A stretch of 64,000 nucleotides of DNA, from NCBI GenBank assembly GCA_947630475.1, contig CANRHR010000002.1, positions 124,001 to 188,000 on the forward strand. The letters are read 5' to 3'. Origin of the DNA: an uncultured Clostridia bacterium (GTDB lineage Bacteria; Bacillota; Clostridia; Lachnospirales; CAG-274). Positions 1-8,479 of this stretch are shown one piece after another (the first letter of the stretch is position 1; each line of letters begins with the position of its first letter). The notes under the pieces were generated by a model. The model was not told the DNA's origin. It was given only the letters and a program-made list of their open reading frames with translations, and searched no databases. Made by a program: the position numbers and the translations under genes.

Positions 1-79
1 AAGGCTATCAATTTTCTATGACATACCATGTAACAAGATAAACTTTTATATATGATTTTCGGATATATTAAATAAAAAC

Positions 80-104
80 AGCCCTTGCCGAATAGGCAAG
101 GGCT
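80..104 (-). terminator. Intrinsic terminator of the sirtuin operon
   Basis: A 10-bp perfect stem (80-89 with 95-104, loop GAATA) is followed on the minus strand by GTTTTTATTT. It lies about 105 bases beyond the stop codon of the minus-strand sirtuin gene and is the natural end of the lrp-aminotransferase-sirtuin transcript. Confidence 0.8.
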
Positions 105-147
105 TTAGACTGTTAATAAACCTAAATTTTATTAAATTTATAAGCTT

Positions 148-202
148 TTAGCAGCGTCGCAGACATCAAATCTGCAGGCATCGCATTTTTACCGAGGAAT
201 AA
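148..202 (+). repeat. Degenerate partial copy (C) of the 161-bp repeat
   Basis: This stretch aligns with the first third of the 161-bp repeat seen at 10666-10826. The core GCGTCGCAGAC is kept, followed by diverged versions of the CCGCAGG and CCGAGGA blocks. The rest of the element is missing. It sits in the 3' region of the minus-strand sirtuin gene, between its stop codon and its terminator. Confidence 0.55.
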
Positions 203-208
203 AATTTG

Positions 209-955
209 CTAATCTATTTCACATACCTCTCCCAATACCTTTCCTATGCTGTCATGAATGACCAAATTGGCTTTGCCGTCATAGGAGGTTTCGCTTTTGT
301 TTATCAAAATAAGTTTATTTCCTTGATAATAATTAATAAGGCCTGCTGCCGGATATACTACCAATGATGTTCCGCCTACAATTAAAACATCGGCATTTTT
401 TATAAAATTGACGGCGCTGCTCCACACATAGTTATCAAGTCCTTCCTCATAAAGCACAACATCAGGTTTTATTATCGAGCCGCATTTTTTGCAATATGGC
501 ACACCGTCCATATTTATAATATCTTCTGCACTGTAAAATTCGCCGCAGTTTCTGTTCATGCAATAGTTTCTGAAAACAGAGCCGTGAAGCTCAAAAACGT
601 TTTTGCTGCCGGCAAGCTGATGAAGATTATCGATATTTTGGGTTACAACAGCTTTAAGCTTGCCTTCATTTTCGAGCTTTGCAAGGGCGTAGTGGGCTTT
701 GTTTGGCTTAGCGTCAAGATATATAAGATTTTCTTTATAATACTCAAAAAATTCTTTGGTATGGGATTTAAAGAAACTGTGGCTTATTAAAGTTTCGGGG
801 GGATAGCCGTATTTTGTAACGGCATTATATAAGCCGTCCTTGCTTCTGAAATCTGGTATATTGCTTTCGGTTGAAACTCCTGCGCCGCCTAAAAAAACAA
901 TATTGCTGCTTTTTTCTATTATGCTTTTAAGCTCGTCATAAGCCAAATTGATCAT
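209..955 (-). CDS. NAD-dependent protein deacylase, Sir2 family
   Basis: Sirtuins remove acyl groups from protein lysines using NAD+. The sequence shows the Rossmann-type GGAGVSTESNIPDFRS block near the N-terminus, the catalytic TQNIDNLH segment with its histidine, two cysteine pairs for structural zinc in the middle, then KPDVVLYEE and a GGTSLVVYPAA NAD-binding stretch. At about 248 aa it is the normal size of a bacterial single-domain sirtuin. Its ATG overlaps the aminotransferase stop as ATGA, which suggests translational coupling. AAAGGA abuts this ATG directly, so the TTG three codons downstream, 8 bases from the AAAGGA, is a possible alternative start. It is the last gene of an Lrp-aminotransferase-sirtuin unit. 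Its protein targets cannot be read from sequence. Confidence 0.92.
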   Translation of the reverse strand: MINLAYDELKSIIEKSSNIVFLGGAGVSTESNIPDFRSKDGLYNAVTKYGYPPETLISHSFFKSHTKEFFEYYKENLIYLDAKPNKAHYALAKLENEGKLKAVVTQNIDNLHQLAGSKNVFELHGSVFRNYCMNRNCGEFYSAEDIINMDGVPYCKKCGSIIKPDVVLYEEGLDNYVWSSAVNFIKNADVLIVGGTSLVVYPAAGLINYYQGNKLILINKSETSYDGKANLVIHDSIGKVLGEVCEID

Positions 956-2130
956 TCCTTTCTGTATTTTTTTATAAATGCTTCTATTTTTTGAAGAGCC
1001 TTTTGTATTGCTTCGATAGAATATGCATACGAGCATCTTATAAAGCCTTCGCCGCATTCTCCCAATGCCGTTCCCGGCACAACGGCAACCTTTGCTTCAT
1101 AAAGGAGCCTTTCACAAAATTCATCGGAGGATAAGCCTGTTGATTTTATGCACGGAAAAAGATAAAATGCACCCAGCGCTTCAAAACATTCAAGTCCCAT
1201 TTTCCTAAATCCGTTAAGCATAACTCTTCTTCTTGCGTCATATTCCTTACGCATTTTGCTTACATCATCATCACAGCATCTTAGCGCCTCTATAGCGGAA
1301 TACTGACTTATAGTCGGCGCACACATTATTATGTATTGATGAATTTTTGTCATTGCGGCTATCAACTCTTTTGGGCCTGCGGCATAACCCAGCCTCCAGC
1401 CTGTCATTGCGTAAGATTTTGAAAATCCGTTTAAAACTATTGTTTTATTATACATTGAATCTATTTCGGCAATAGATGTATGCTTTATGCCGCCGTAGGT
1501 AAGCTCCGAATAAATTTCATCGCTTATAATTACTATATCCCTGTCTTTTAAGACATCGGCTATTTTTTCAAGGTCTTTTTTTTCCATAATTGCGCCGGTG
1601 GGATTGTTGGGATACGGAAGAATAAGAGCTTTTGTTTTATCCGTAAGTTTTTCTAAAATTTCTTCGGCAGTAAGACGAAACTCATTTTCAACCTTAGTTG
1701 TAATAACAATAGGTATTCCGCCTGCCATAATTATACAGGGCTTATATGAAACATAGCTTGGCTCGGGTATAAGCACTTCATCGCCGGGGTTTATAACTGC
1801 CCTTAGCGCCAAATCTATTCCTTCGCTTGCCCCAACTGTAACAAGTACCTGTCCTTTTGGATTATAATCAAGGTTATTTTTTCTTTTTAAATATCTGCTT
1901 ATTTCTTCTCTTAATTCCAACAAGCCTGCGTTTGATGTATAAACCGTTCTGCATTTTTCAAGAGTGTATATACCTCTTTCCCTTATTGCCCATGGAGTTT
2001 CAAAATCAGGCTCACCAACTCCAAGTGAAATTACGCCTTCTATTTCATTTGCCACATCAAAAAATTTTCTTATGCCCGAATACGGAATATTTTGTATATG
2101 AGTGGCAATTAAATCTTTTATTTCTGTCAT
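952..2130 (-). CDS. PLP-dependent aminotransferase, class I/II
   Basis: A fold-type I aminotransferase of 392 aa. N-terminal SLGVGEPDFETP, the SNPTG-like PYPNNPTGA loop, ISDEIYSELTYGG and the PLP-lysine motif NGFSKSYAMTGWRLGY are all visible, as is the C-terminal substrate arginine region (GFIRCSYA). The family includes aspartate, aromatic and PatA-type enzymes and the sequence alone does not fix the substrate. The gene starts inside the stop of the Lrp regulator (ATGA overlap) and ends inside the start of the sirtuin gene. An amino-acid substrate sensed by the Lrp protein is a reasonable inference. Confidence 0.9.
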   Translation of the reverse strand: MTEIKDLIATHIQNIPYSGIRKFFDVANEIEGVISLGVGEPDFETPWAIRERGIYTLEKCRTVYTSNAGLLELREEISRYLKRKNNLDYNPKGQVLVTVGASEGIDLALRAVINPGDEVLIPEPSYVSYKPCIIMAGGIPIVITTKVENEFRLTAEEILEKLTDKTKALILPYPNNPTGAIMEKKDLEKIADVLKDRDIVIISDEIYSELTYGGIKHTSIAEIDSMYNKTIVLNGFSKSYAMTGWRLGYAAGPKELIAAMTKIHQYIIMCAPTISQYSAIEALRCCDDDVSKMRKEYDARRRVMLNGFRKMGLECFEALGAFYLFPCIKSTGLSSDEFCERLLYEAKVAVVPGTALGECGEGFIRCSYAYSIEAIQKALQKIEAFIKKYRKE

Positions 2131-2618
2131 GGTGAAACGATCATCCTTTCATCGTTTTTATTTTCTGCGTTTAAGATAATTCCATGCTCTTTATATTTTT
2201 TAAGAACAAAATGAGTTGCTGTGCTTAAAACCGAGTCCAGAGTTGAAAGTTTGGCTGAGATAAACTTTGAGATTTCAAGAAGATTTTTGCCCTCCATAAT
2301 GACTGTAAGATCATATGCGCCGGACATAAGATAAACAGATTTAACTTTATCAAAATTATAAATTCTTTCTGCTATTTTATCAAAACCAAGATCTCTTTGA
2401 GGTGTTACCTTAACTTCTATCAGGGCTGTAACAAAGCCGCCGTCTTTATATATTTTTTCCCAATTGATAAGTGTTGTATATCCGCAAATTATATTGTCGG
2501 CTTCCATTTCGGCTATTGCAACAGCAACCTCTTGCTCTGATTTGCCAAGCATAACAGCTATTTCGGCGGCAGTTTTACGGCTGTCTTTTTCCAAAATTTC
2601 TATAATATCTTTTTTCAT
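2127..2618 (-). CDS. Lrp/AsnC family transcriptional regulator
   Basis: A 163-aa protein with an N-terminal winged helix-turn-helix (residues about 5-50, including RKTAAEIAVMLGKSEQEV) and a C-terminal RAM/AsnC ligand domain (about 65-145, including VYLMSGAYDLTVIMEG). Such regulators bind amino acids and form octamers on DNA. GAAAGGAG lies about 10 bases before the ATG. It is first in a three-gene unit and overlaps the aminotransferase by 4 bases, so it probably controls that gene in response to an amino acid. The ligand is unknown. Confidence 0.9.
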   Translation of the reverse strand: MKKDIIEILEKDSRKTAAEIAVMLGKSEQEVAVAIAEMEADNIICGYTTLINWEKIYKDGGFVTALIEVKVTPQRDLGFDKIAERIYNFDKVKSVYLMSGAYDLTVIMEGKNLLEISKFISAKLSTLDSVLSTATHFVLKKYKEHGIILNAENKNDERMIVSP

Positions 2619-2655
2619 TAAAAAAATGCTCCTTTCAAATTGTAATAATTGTTAA

Positions 2656-2680
2656 AAACTACCCGCTTATGCGAGTAGTT
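2656..2680 (-). terminator. Terminator hairpin between the EAL gene and lrp
   Basis: A 10-bp stem with one mismatch (loop TTAT) is followed on the minus strand by GTTTTTAAC. It ends about 130 bases after the EAL gene. It also lies only about 40 bases before the lrp start, with TTGACA just upstream (2687-2692) on the same strand, so it could act as a leader terminator for lrp. I cannot place a good -10 box to decide. Confidence 0.6.
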
Positions 2681-2806
2681 TAGATTGTCAAAAAACTGTT
2701 TATGATAAAAATTAAGCGCCTTAATTATTGTGCTTTGCTTACGCTGTATACTTATCCGGGCTTCTGATGAATAACCCGCCATCTTAAACGGAGAACTTAC
2801 AGTCGG

Positions 2807-4762
2807 TTAAACTCCCTCTATACCTTTGAAGTTTTTTATATATTTAAGGAAATCCTCTTCGCAGACAGGCTTTGAAAAATAATAGCCCTGAAGATAATCT
2901 ATGCCCATTGCGGCAAACATTTCCATTTGCTCTCTCGTTTCAACACCTTCCGCCACTATTTTAAGATCCATCCTCTTTACCATTGCTATGGAGCTGCCCA
3001 AAATAATTTTTCCTTTGTCATGGTTTGTTGCCATATCAATCATAGATTTGTCAAATTTTATCATATCCAAAGGAAGATTCATAAGAGAATTAATATTTGA
3101 ATAACCCGTACCGAAATCATCCAAAGAAAAACAAACGCCGTTTTCAAAAAGTGATTTCATATTTTTAATAAGCATTTTTGGTGAATAAGCCGCTGCCGTT
3201 TCGGTTATTTCAAGATTTACACGGCAGTTTTCAATGCCGTATTTTTTCATTATTTTAAGAAAATCAACAGCTAATGATTCCTGCATACATTGAACAACCG
3301 AAAGATTTATTTCAATATATTCTATTCCTTTTTTGTTAAGGTTATTTTTTGCCATAAAGCTGCATACTTTGTCAAAAACTATTTCACCTATTTTTAAAAT
3401 GGTGCCGTTTTGTTCCGAAATAGGTATAAATTCAGCCGGAGAAATATAACCAAGCTCGTCATCGGTTAATCTTACAAGAGCCTCTGCGGATACTATTTTA
3501 TTTTCATCTATAGAATATATGGGCTGATAAAATACGGTAAAGCTGTCATTTTCAATTGCTCTTTTTATTGCGTTTTCAACAGCTATTCTTCTTTTTGTAT
3601 CCTTAAGACTTACATCTTTTGCCGAGATGATCCATTTTTTGCTGTTGTCAAGCCCTTTAAGATAATCTATGTAATTGTACACAAGCTCCAGGCTGTCAAC
3701 ATCTCTTGGAATTTTTATATCTAAAATTCTTGCCGAAATATAAATTCCATAATTTTCTTCTCCCCATTTTTTTTCAAATTCATCCTCAATTTTTTGGATA
3801 TATTGCTTTAAATCCTTGTCATTTAAATCATCAAGAATAACGGCAAAAGTACTCATGCTAAGGCAGAAAGCGTTTTTTGGAGCAATTGTTTCCAAAAAAT
3901 CGGCTACGTCCTTTCTTATGGAATTAATTTTGTCTATCCCAAATGCTTGTATAAGCATTTTTATATCTTCAACATATACTATAATAACGGAAAAAGATTT
4001 TTTTGCCTTGGAATTTATAAGAAACATTCTTGAGAATGAATCTTCATTAAATAATCCTGTTAAGCTGTCTATAAATTCTTCTGATTTTTGTATTGTAGAA
4101 AAAATAAGTATGGAGCATAATGCCGCACCAAAGTTTTCAATAGGTATAAACGTTACGTCTGAGTTGCCGACAGTTGGTATGATGGGCATAGAATACTGCA
4201 TAATATTTGCTCCGACGATAAAAATAAGATACAGGTAGATAGCGATTCTAAAATCTCTGTTTGCAAGCTCTTTGTTAAATGTTGCAAAAAATACGCCAAA
4301 AGCCAGATAATAAGCCGATACAATATAAATTATATATTCAAAATAGCCTTCTCTAAAGTTAATGAAAGCATTCCAATAATCAGAAGACTTAATCATAATA
4401 AGAGTTGCAAAAACGGATAATATAATAGGCATCACAACAGCAGCTCTTAGCTTAAAGCTCATATTTTTTAAGCTTGCTTCCATAATTGTTATTACATACA
4501 GAGCAAAAGAAAACGCTCTTAAGTTGTGGAAAAAAATATAGCCGAAATTTATCAATATCTTTAAATTGAGGTCTGTACTCTGCATAGCCGTTACAGAACA
4601 CATAAGGCTGAAAACAGTGGTTATTAAAGCCATAAGAGTAAATACAAAAAACATAACATTTTGAAGTATAGATGTTTTCTTTTTTGCCATATGGATAATT
4701 AACAGCACAAGCATCAGAGTTGCCGCACAGATATCATAGCTGATATTAATTCTCACAAACAT
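2807..4762 (-). CDS. Membrane c-di-GMP phosphodiesterase with degenerate GGDEF and intact EAL domains
   Basis: A 651-aa protein. Residues about 1-220 are hydrophobic with roughly seven membrane spans. Residues about 225-385 resemble a GGDEF domain (SLTGLFNEDSF entry) but the GG[D/E]EF signature is absent, with STFAVIL in its place, so cyclase activity is unlikely. The C-terminal EAL domain (about 400-640) keeps EALVRL, an INLS asparagine, EITE, DDFGTGYS, the catalytic-lysine segment IKFDKS, EGVE and QGYYFSKP. Those are the residues expected of an active phosphodiesterase that hydrolyses c-di-GMP to pGpG. GGAG lies only three bases before the ATG; a GTG two codons later would be better spaced. 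It is a single-gene unit with its own promoter. Confidence 0.9.
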   Translation of the reverse strand: MFVRINISYDICAATLMLVLLIIHMAKKKTSILQNVMFFVFTLMALITTVFSLMCSVTAMQSTDLNLKILINFGYIFFHNLRAFSFALYVITIMEASLKNMSFKLRAAVVMPIILSVFATLIMIKSSDYWNAFINFREGYFEYIIYIVSAYYLAFGVFFATFNKELANRDFRIAIYLYLIFIVGANIMQYSMPIIPTVGNSDVTFIPIENFGAALCSILIFSTIQKSEEFIDSLTGLFNEDSFSRMFLINSKAKKSFSVIIVYVEDIKMLIQAFGIDKINSIRKDVADFLETIAPKNAFCLSMSTFAVILDDLNDKDLKQYIQKIEDEFEKKWGEENYGIYISARILDIKIPRDVDSLELVYNYIDYLKGLDNSKKWIISAKDVSLKDTKRRIAVENAIKRAIENDSFTVFYQPIYSIDENKIVSAEALVRLTDDELGYISPAEFIPISEQNGTILKIGEIVFDKVCSFMAKNNLNKKGIEYIEINLSVVQCMQESLAVDFLKIMKKYGIENCRVNLEITETAAAYSPKMLIKNMKSLFENGVCFSLDDFGTGYSNINSLMNLPLDMIKFDKSMIDMATNHDKGKIILGSSIAMVKRMDLKIVAEGVETREQMEMFAAMGIDYLQGYYFSKPVCEEDFLKYIKNFKGIEGV

Positions 4763-4938
4763 CAGCTCCTTTCATATAATTTTAATAGATGGCTTGTTTT
4801 GCAAAAACAGCATATTGTAACAAGCAGCTTACGGCAAGGGCACACAATAATTTTATGCTTTTAATTGAAATTTCCATAATATTATGAAAAATTTTATTAA
4901 GAACAATTTTATTAAATATGGGCTTTTGCTTTAAATAT

Positions 4939-4967
4939 ATTTTACATAATTTTATTGGGTTAGTCAA
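4939..4967 (-). promoter_or_regulatory. Sigma-A type promoter of the EAL gene
   Basis: On the minus strand TTGACT (4962-4967) and TAAAAT (4939-4944) are separated by exactly 17 bases. The predicted transcript has a leader of about 170 bases before the EAL gene. The leader holds a 31-codon open frame without a ribosome site and no riboswitch I recognise. Confidence 0.7.
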
Positions 4968-5091
4968 TTCTTATAAAAAAATTGTGCAAATTTATGCTTT
5001 TTATGTTGTCTTTGGAAATTGGCTGAAACAGTAATTATCAAACTATTTTTTGGATAAATAAGGCTGCCTTAAAATTCTATTTTTATTGTGA

Positions 5092-5120
5092 TTATCATTT
5101 TATTAAAAGGGCATTATAAA
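5092..5120 (+). promoter_or_regulatory. Candidate promoter of murA
   Basis: TTATCA (5092-5097) and TATAAA (5115-5120) are 17 bases apart and sit about 40 bases before the murA start. The -35 box is weak (4 of 6). The rest of 4763-5160 holds the EAL promoter on the opposite strand and no gene I can support. Confidence 0.4.
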
Positions 5121-5160
5121 ATTGCAGACTGTCAATAAATTTTTTGAGAGGTATAGCTTT

Positions 5161-6423
5161 ATGAGTAAATTTATAATTGAAAGATCCTCGCCGTTATCGG
5201 GAGAGGTTTATATAGACGGCGCAAAAAATTCGGCTCTGCCGATTATTGCGGCGTGTCTTTTGTGCGCCGGCGGAGATATTTTTATAGATAATGTTCCTTA
5301 TCTCAGCGATATTTCCGTTATGTGCAGGATAATATCGACAATAGGCGCAAAAATATCAAGGCTGAACGAAGGGAAAGGAATAAGAATAGGCTGTGAAAAT
5401 ATTCGCCCTGTTGAAATGCCTTATGAGCTTGTAAAGAAAATAAGAGCTTCGTTTTTAATAGCAGGACCTCTGCTTGCAAGGTTTAAAAAAGTAAGGATTC
5501 AGCTGCCGGGAGGCTGTGCGATAGGAGTAAGGCCGATAGATTTGCATTTAAAAGGGTTTTCTCTTTTGGGCGCCAGTGTTAAGCAAGAACACGGAGTTGT
5601 GGAAATAAGCTGCAAAAAGCTGAAAGGAAACGAAATACATTTGGATTTTCCAAGTGTCGGCGCTACGGAAAATATTATGATGGCAGCCGTTTTGGCTCAG
5701 GGCAAAACAGTAATTTCAAATTGTGCCGTTGAGCCTGAAATTGTTGATTTGGCTGATTTTTTAAACAAGATGGGCTGCAAAATCGAAGGCGCCGGCTCTG
5801 ACAGCATTAAAATAACGGGAGTAGAAATTTTATCGGGCTGCAGACACAGAATAATACCCGACAGGATAGAGGCAGGAACGTTTTTGGCTGCCGCAGCCGC
5901 AACGAGGGGAGAAATAAAAATAAACAACGTTTGCTGTTCTCATCTGAGGGCTGTCAGCTCAAAGCTTAAGGAGCTGAATGCGGAAATAACGGAGGGAGAA
6001 AACCATATAAAAATAAATGCAAAAAATATTTATAAAAATGCCGATATAAAAACGATGCCTTATCCCGGATTTCCTACAGATATGCAGCCTCAGTTTATGA
6101 GCGTTTTAACCACAATAGCGGGCACCGGCATAATAAATGAAACGGTTTTTGAAAATAGGTTTATGCACGTTGGAGAATTAAACAGAATGGGTGCGGATAT
6201 AAGGCTTGAGGGACGCTGTGCGGTTGTACGGGGAGCAAGCAGAATGACCGGAACCCAAGTAAAGGCAACGGATTTAAGGGCGGGGGCAGGGCTTATAATT
6301 GCCGGCTTATGCGCTGAGGGAAAAAGTGAGATAAGCGATATTTATCATATAGAAAGAGGCTATTACAAAATTGAAGAAAAGCTTAAAAAGCTTGGCGCAT
6401 CAATAAAGAAAGTTGAAGAATAA
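5161..6423 (+). CDS. murA: UDP-N-acetylglucosamine 1-carboxyvinyltransferase
   Basis: MurA transfers enolpyruvate from PEP to UDP-GlcNAc, the first committed step of peptidoglycan synthesis, in the cytoplasm. The 420-aa protein starts MSKFIIERSSPLSGEV and has the DGAKNSALPI lysine/asparagine motif, the loop PGGCAIGVRP with the catalytic cysteine (the residue attacked by fosfomycin), DRIEAGTFLAAAA, and YPGFPTDMQPQ with the general-acid aspartate. The ATG at 5161 follows GAGAGGT by about 9 bases; an in-frame TTG at 5122 lacks a ribosome site. It is monocistronic, facing sigE tail to tail. Clostridia often carry a second murA elsewhere. Confidence 0.95.
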   Translation: MSKFIIERSSPLSGEVYIDGAKNSALPIIAACLLCAGGDIFIDNVPYLSDISVMCRIISTIGAKISRLNEGKGIRIGCENIRPVEMPYELVKKIRASFLIAGPLLARFKKVRIQLPGGCAIGVRPIDLHLKGFSLLGASVKQEHGVVEISCKKLKGNEIHLDFPSVGATENIMMAAVLAQGKTVISNCAVEPEIVDLADFLNKMGCKIEGAGSDSIKITGVEILSGCRHRIIPDRIEAGTFLAAAAATRGEIKINNVCCSHLRAVSSKLKELNAEITEGENHIKINAKNIYKNADIKTMPYPGFPTDMQPQFMSVLTTIAGTGIINETVFENRFMHVGELNRMGADIRLEGRCAVVRGASRMTGTQVKATDLRAGAGLIIAGLCAEGKSEISDIYHIERGYYKIEEKLKKLGASIKKVEE

Positions 6424-6446
6424 ATTTTTTATATTTTAACCGACTA

Positions 6447-6482
6447 AGTAAGTGCCCGCCTATTAGGCGGCAGGCACTTACT
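6447..6482. terminator. Bidirectional hairpin between murA and sigE
   Basis: The basal stem AGTAAGTGCC/GGCACTTACT and upper stem CGCC/GGCG (loop TATTA) are separated by a three-base bulge. It lies between two convergent genes. Neither side has a strong T-run. The same AGTAAGT/ACTTACT base recurs at 33999-34033. Confidence 0.6.
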
Positions 6483-6522
6483 AATAAAAAAATTCTCTGT
6501 TTCTTTAATTGGCGGAAGTATG

Positions 6523-7287
6523 TTAAAGCATTTTATCAAATTCTTTTCTCAGTCGTGATATAATCTTTTTTTCAAGCCTTGATATGTAGCTTTGAGAAAT
6601 TCCCAGTAAATCGGCAACTTCTTTTTGGGTTTTTTCATTTCCGCCGATATGTATGCCGTATCTAAGCTCGATAATTTGTTTTTCTCTTAAGCTCAGTTTA
6701 TCTATGGCTTTATCCAAAAGCTCTTTATCAACCTCTTCTTCAAGGTTTTTATAAATTATATCCACATCTGTACCCAGTATGTCGGAAAGCAGCAGTTCGT
6801 TGCCCTCCCAGTCTACGTTTAAAGGCTCATCTATGGAAACTTCTGATTTTGTCTTTGAATTTCTTCTGAGATACATCAATATTTCATTTTCGATACAGCG
6901 TGAAGCATATGTTGCAAGCTTTATGTTTTTATCGGCTTTAAAGGTGTTTATTGCTTTTACAAGACCAATTGTGCCTATAGAGATAAGATCTTCAACATTT
7001 ATTCCGGTGTTTTCAAATTTTCTTGCTATGTAAACCACAAGACGAAGATTTTTTTCTATCAATATGGATTTTGCTTCTTCATCTTTTTCGGTTCCGAGTT
7101 TATTTAAAATTTCTTTTTCTTCGTCGGCGGAAAGAGGCTCGGGAAGCACATCGCTTCCGCCTATGTAATAAACAGTAAATGGATTTTGTTTTTTGCCCGT
7201 AAGTTTATTTTTAAATTGTTTAATATTTTTTATCAAATTATTTGCTTTAAGTTTAAAAAATTTGAATACATAAAAAAAATATTTCAT
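6523..7287 (-). CDS. sigE: Sporulation sigma factor sigma-E (pro-sigma-E)
   Basis: This is the mother-cell sigma factor of early sporulation. The 254-aa protein has a long basic, hydrophobic pro-region (about residues 1-40) ending at VYYIGG, the segment where B. subtilis pro-sigma-E is cut. Region 2 follows ([43 protein letters not shown]), then region 4 with the helix-turn-helix [20 protein letters not shown]. SpoIIGA, its processing protease, is encoded immediately upstream, one base away, with AGGAGGT before the sigE ATG. Gene order and the cleavage motif distinguish it from sigma-K. Confidence 0.95.
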   Translation of the reverse strand: MKYFFYVFKFFKLKANNLIKNIKQFKNKLTGKKQNPFTVYYIGGSDVLPEPLSADEEKEILNKLGTEKDEEAKSILIEKNLRLVVYIARKFENTGINVEDLISIGTIGLVKAINTFKADKNIKLATYASRCIENEILMYLRRNSKTKSEVSIDEPLNVDWEGNELLLSDILGTDVDIIYKNLEEEVDKELLDKAIDKLSLREKQIIELRYGIHIGGNEKTQKEVADLLGISQSYISRLEKKIISRLRKEFDKML

Positions 7288-7288
7288 T

Positions 7289-8188
7289 TTATACCTCCTG
7301 ATATTTTAACATTTCCGGATTGATAAGAGAATCAAAGCTGCCTTTTTTTGAAAGTGACAAATTGCAGACAGCTATATAAGGCTTTTCGATTTTAATGCAG
7401 CCTTCATACATTATTTCCGCTTTTTTGGCTCTTACTGCCATAATTATGCCGCTTTGCTCACCAAGGCTCGAAAACGGAATAAAAGAAAAATCGCTCTTGT
7501 TTTCACACTGTTGTATTGCCAAAGCGGCTTCTTTAATGTCATTGTCTTTATTTTCATAATAAAGAAGCTTTATTTTTTCGGGCAAAGCCTCTTTTATGCT
7601 TTTAAATTCTGATATTATAACAGGTTTTCCCGTAATGGGTTCACATAACGAATTTCCTGTATCGATAAGAGCGGTAAGCTCTATTTTCTTTTTTTCAAAA
7701 TAAAGCTTTATATTGCAAAAGCTTTGTCTTTTCAGGCTTATTTTGTTAAGCTGAGCAATAAAAAATTTTAGAAGAGCAAAACAGGCAAAGCTTGAAAATA
7801 TAAGGATCTTAAACGGAAAATGGATTATATTTATATTAAACATATTATTTGTACTTGCTTTTATGTAATAAAAAACGGCGGTTCCTGCCCCCGCCATTGT
7901 AAAGGCACAGATATTTGCGCTTATTATAAATTTAACAAGCTCTTTTATGCCTTTTGGCTTAAAGCATATAAATACGGAAATTATTATTATAATTAAAGAA
8001 AAAATTATGCTTCTGTTCCCTATGGGCTTTGCAAAAAGCGAAAGGCAATATAACAGAGCTGCAGATGCCGAGGCGGCAAGTATTCTTTTTACGGCAACAT
8101 TTTGCTTAACTAATTTAGCTGATATCCAAAATATAAAAAAATCCATTATAAAGTTGATAAAAAAGACAATATCAATATATACTTGCAT
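7289..8188 (-). CDS. spoIIGA: Sigma-E processing aspartic peptidase
   Basis: SpoIIGA is the membrane protease that activates pro-sigma-E after septation. The 299-aa protein begins [18 protein letters not shown] and has about five membrane spans in residues 1-145, then a soluble protease domain with the aspartic-protease motif LIDTGNSL (Asp about 176). I chose the ATG at 8188 because GGAGG lies 9 bases upstream; the longer in-frame extension lacks a ribosome site. It forms the classic spoIIG operon with sigE. Sequence similarity in this family is low, so the neighbour and DTGN motif carry the assignment. Confidence 0.92.
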   Translation of the reverse strand: MQVYIDIVFFINFIMDFFIFWISAKLVKQNVAVKRILAASASAALLYCLSLFAKPIGNRSIIFSLIIIIISVFICFKPKGIKELVKFIISANICAFTMAGAGTAVFYYIKASTNNMFNINIIHFPFKILIFSSFACFALLKFFIAQLNKISLKRQSFCNIKLYFEKKKIELTALIDTGNSLCEPITGKPVIISEFKSIKEALPEKIKLLYYENKDNDIKEAALAIQQCENKSDFSFIPFSSLGEQSGIIMAVRAKKAEIMYEGCIKIEKPYIAVCNLSLSKKGSFDSLINPEMLKYQEV

Positions 8189-8224
8189 ATGAATATGCCT
8201 CCAACTGTTTATTATGTATTTATT

Positions 8225-8290
8225 ATAATATTGCGGCAATAAATATTTTGTCATTTTAAATACTTATATCAATAAAAAAATTTGACAAAT
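8225..8290 (-). promoter_or_regulatory. Candidate spoIIG promoter with Spo0A-like box
   Basis: On the minus strand ATGACA (8249-8254) and TATTAT (8225-8230) are 18 bases apart. A Spo0A-box-like TTTGTCAAAT lies upstream (8280-8290), matching 6 of 7 bases of TGTCGAA. In B. subtilis spoIIG is activated by Spo0A at a sigma-A promoter. The placement here is by analogy. Confidence 0.4.
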
Positions 8291-8332
8291 TATGCCTTAA
8301 TTAATATGGCTGCAATTTATTGTAATTTACTG

Positions 8333-8362
8333 TTGTATCGTTTCTTATCTTTATGATATACT
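8333..8362 (+). promoter_or_regulatory. Promoter of the cation exchanger gene
   Basis: TTGTAT (8333-8338), an 18-base spacer and TATACT (8357-8362) preceded by TG, an extended -10. It leaves a leader of about 110 bases before the ATG at 8480. Confidence 0.6.
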
Positions 8363-8479
8363 AAAATTAATGTTGGTTTTTAAATAATATTCATAATTTT
8401 GCCTAATATAGGGCATAAAAAAGTAAAGCGCTGAATTATGGATAAAATCAAAATAATAAATTTAAAGAGGAGAAAAGCG

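Noticed and set aside
4763..4935. c-di-GMP (GEMM) riboswitch in the EAL leader
   Set aside because: No match to the conserved GEMM-I core or tetraloop receptor that I can find.
4782..4967. 61-aa open frame in the EAL leader, with an internal 31-aa hydrophobic peptide
   Set aside because: The start is the TTG of the -35 box and there is no ribosome site before it or before the internal ATG. The peptide does not have the AgrD pattern.
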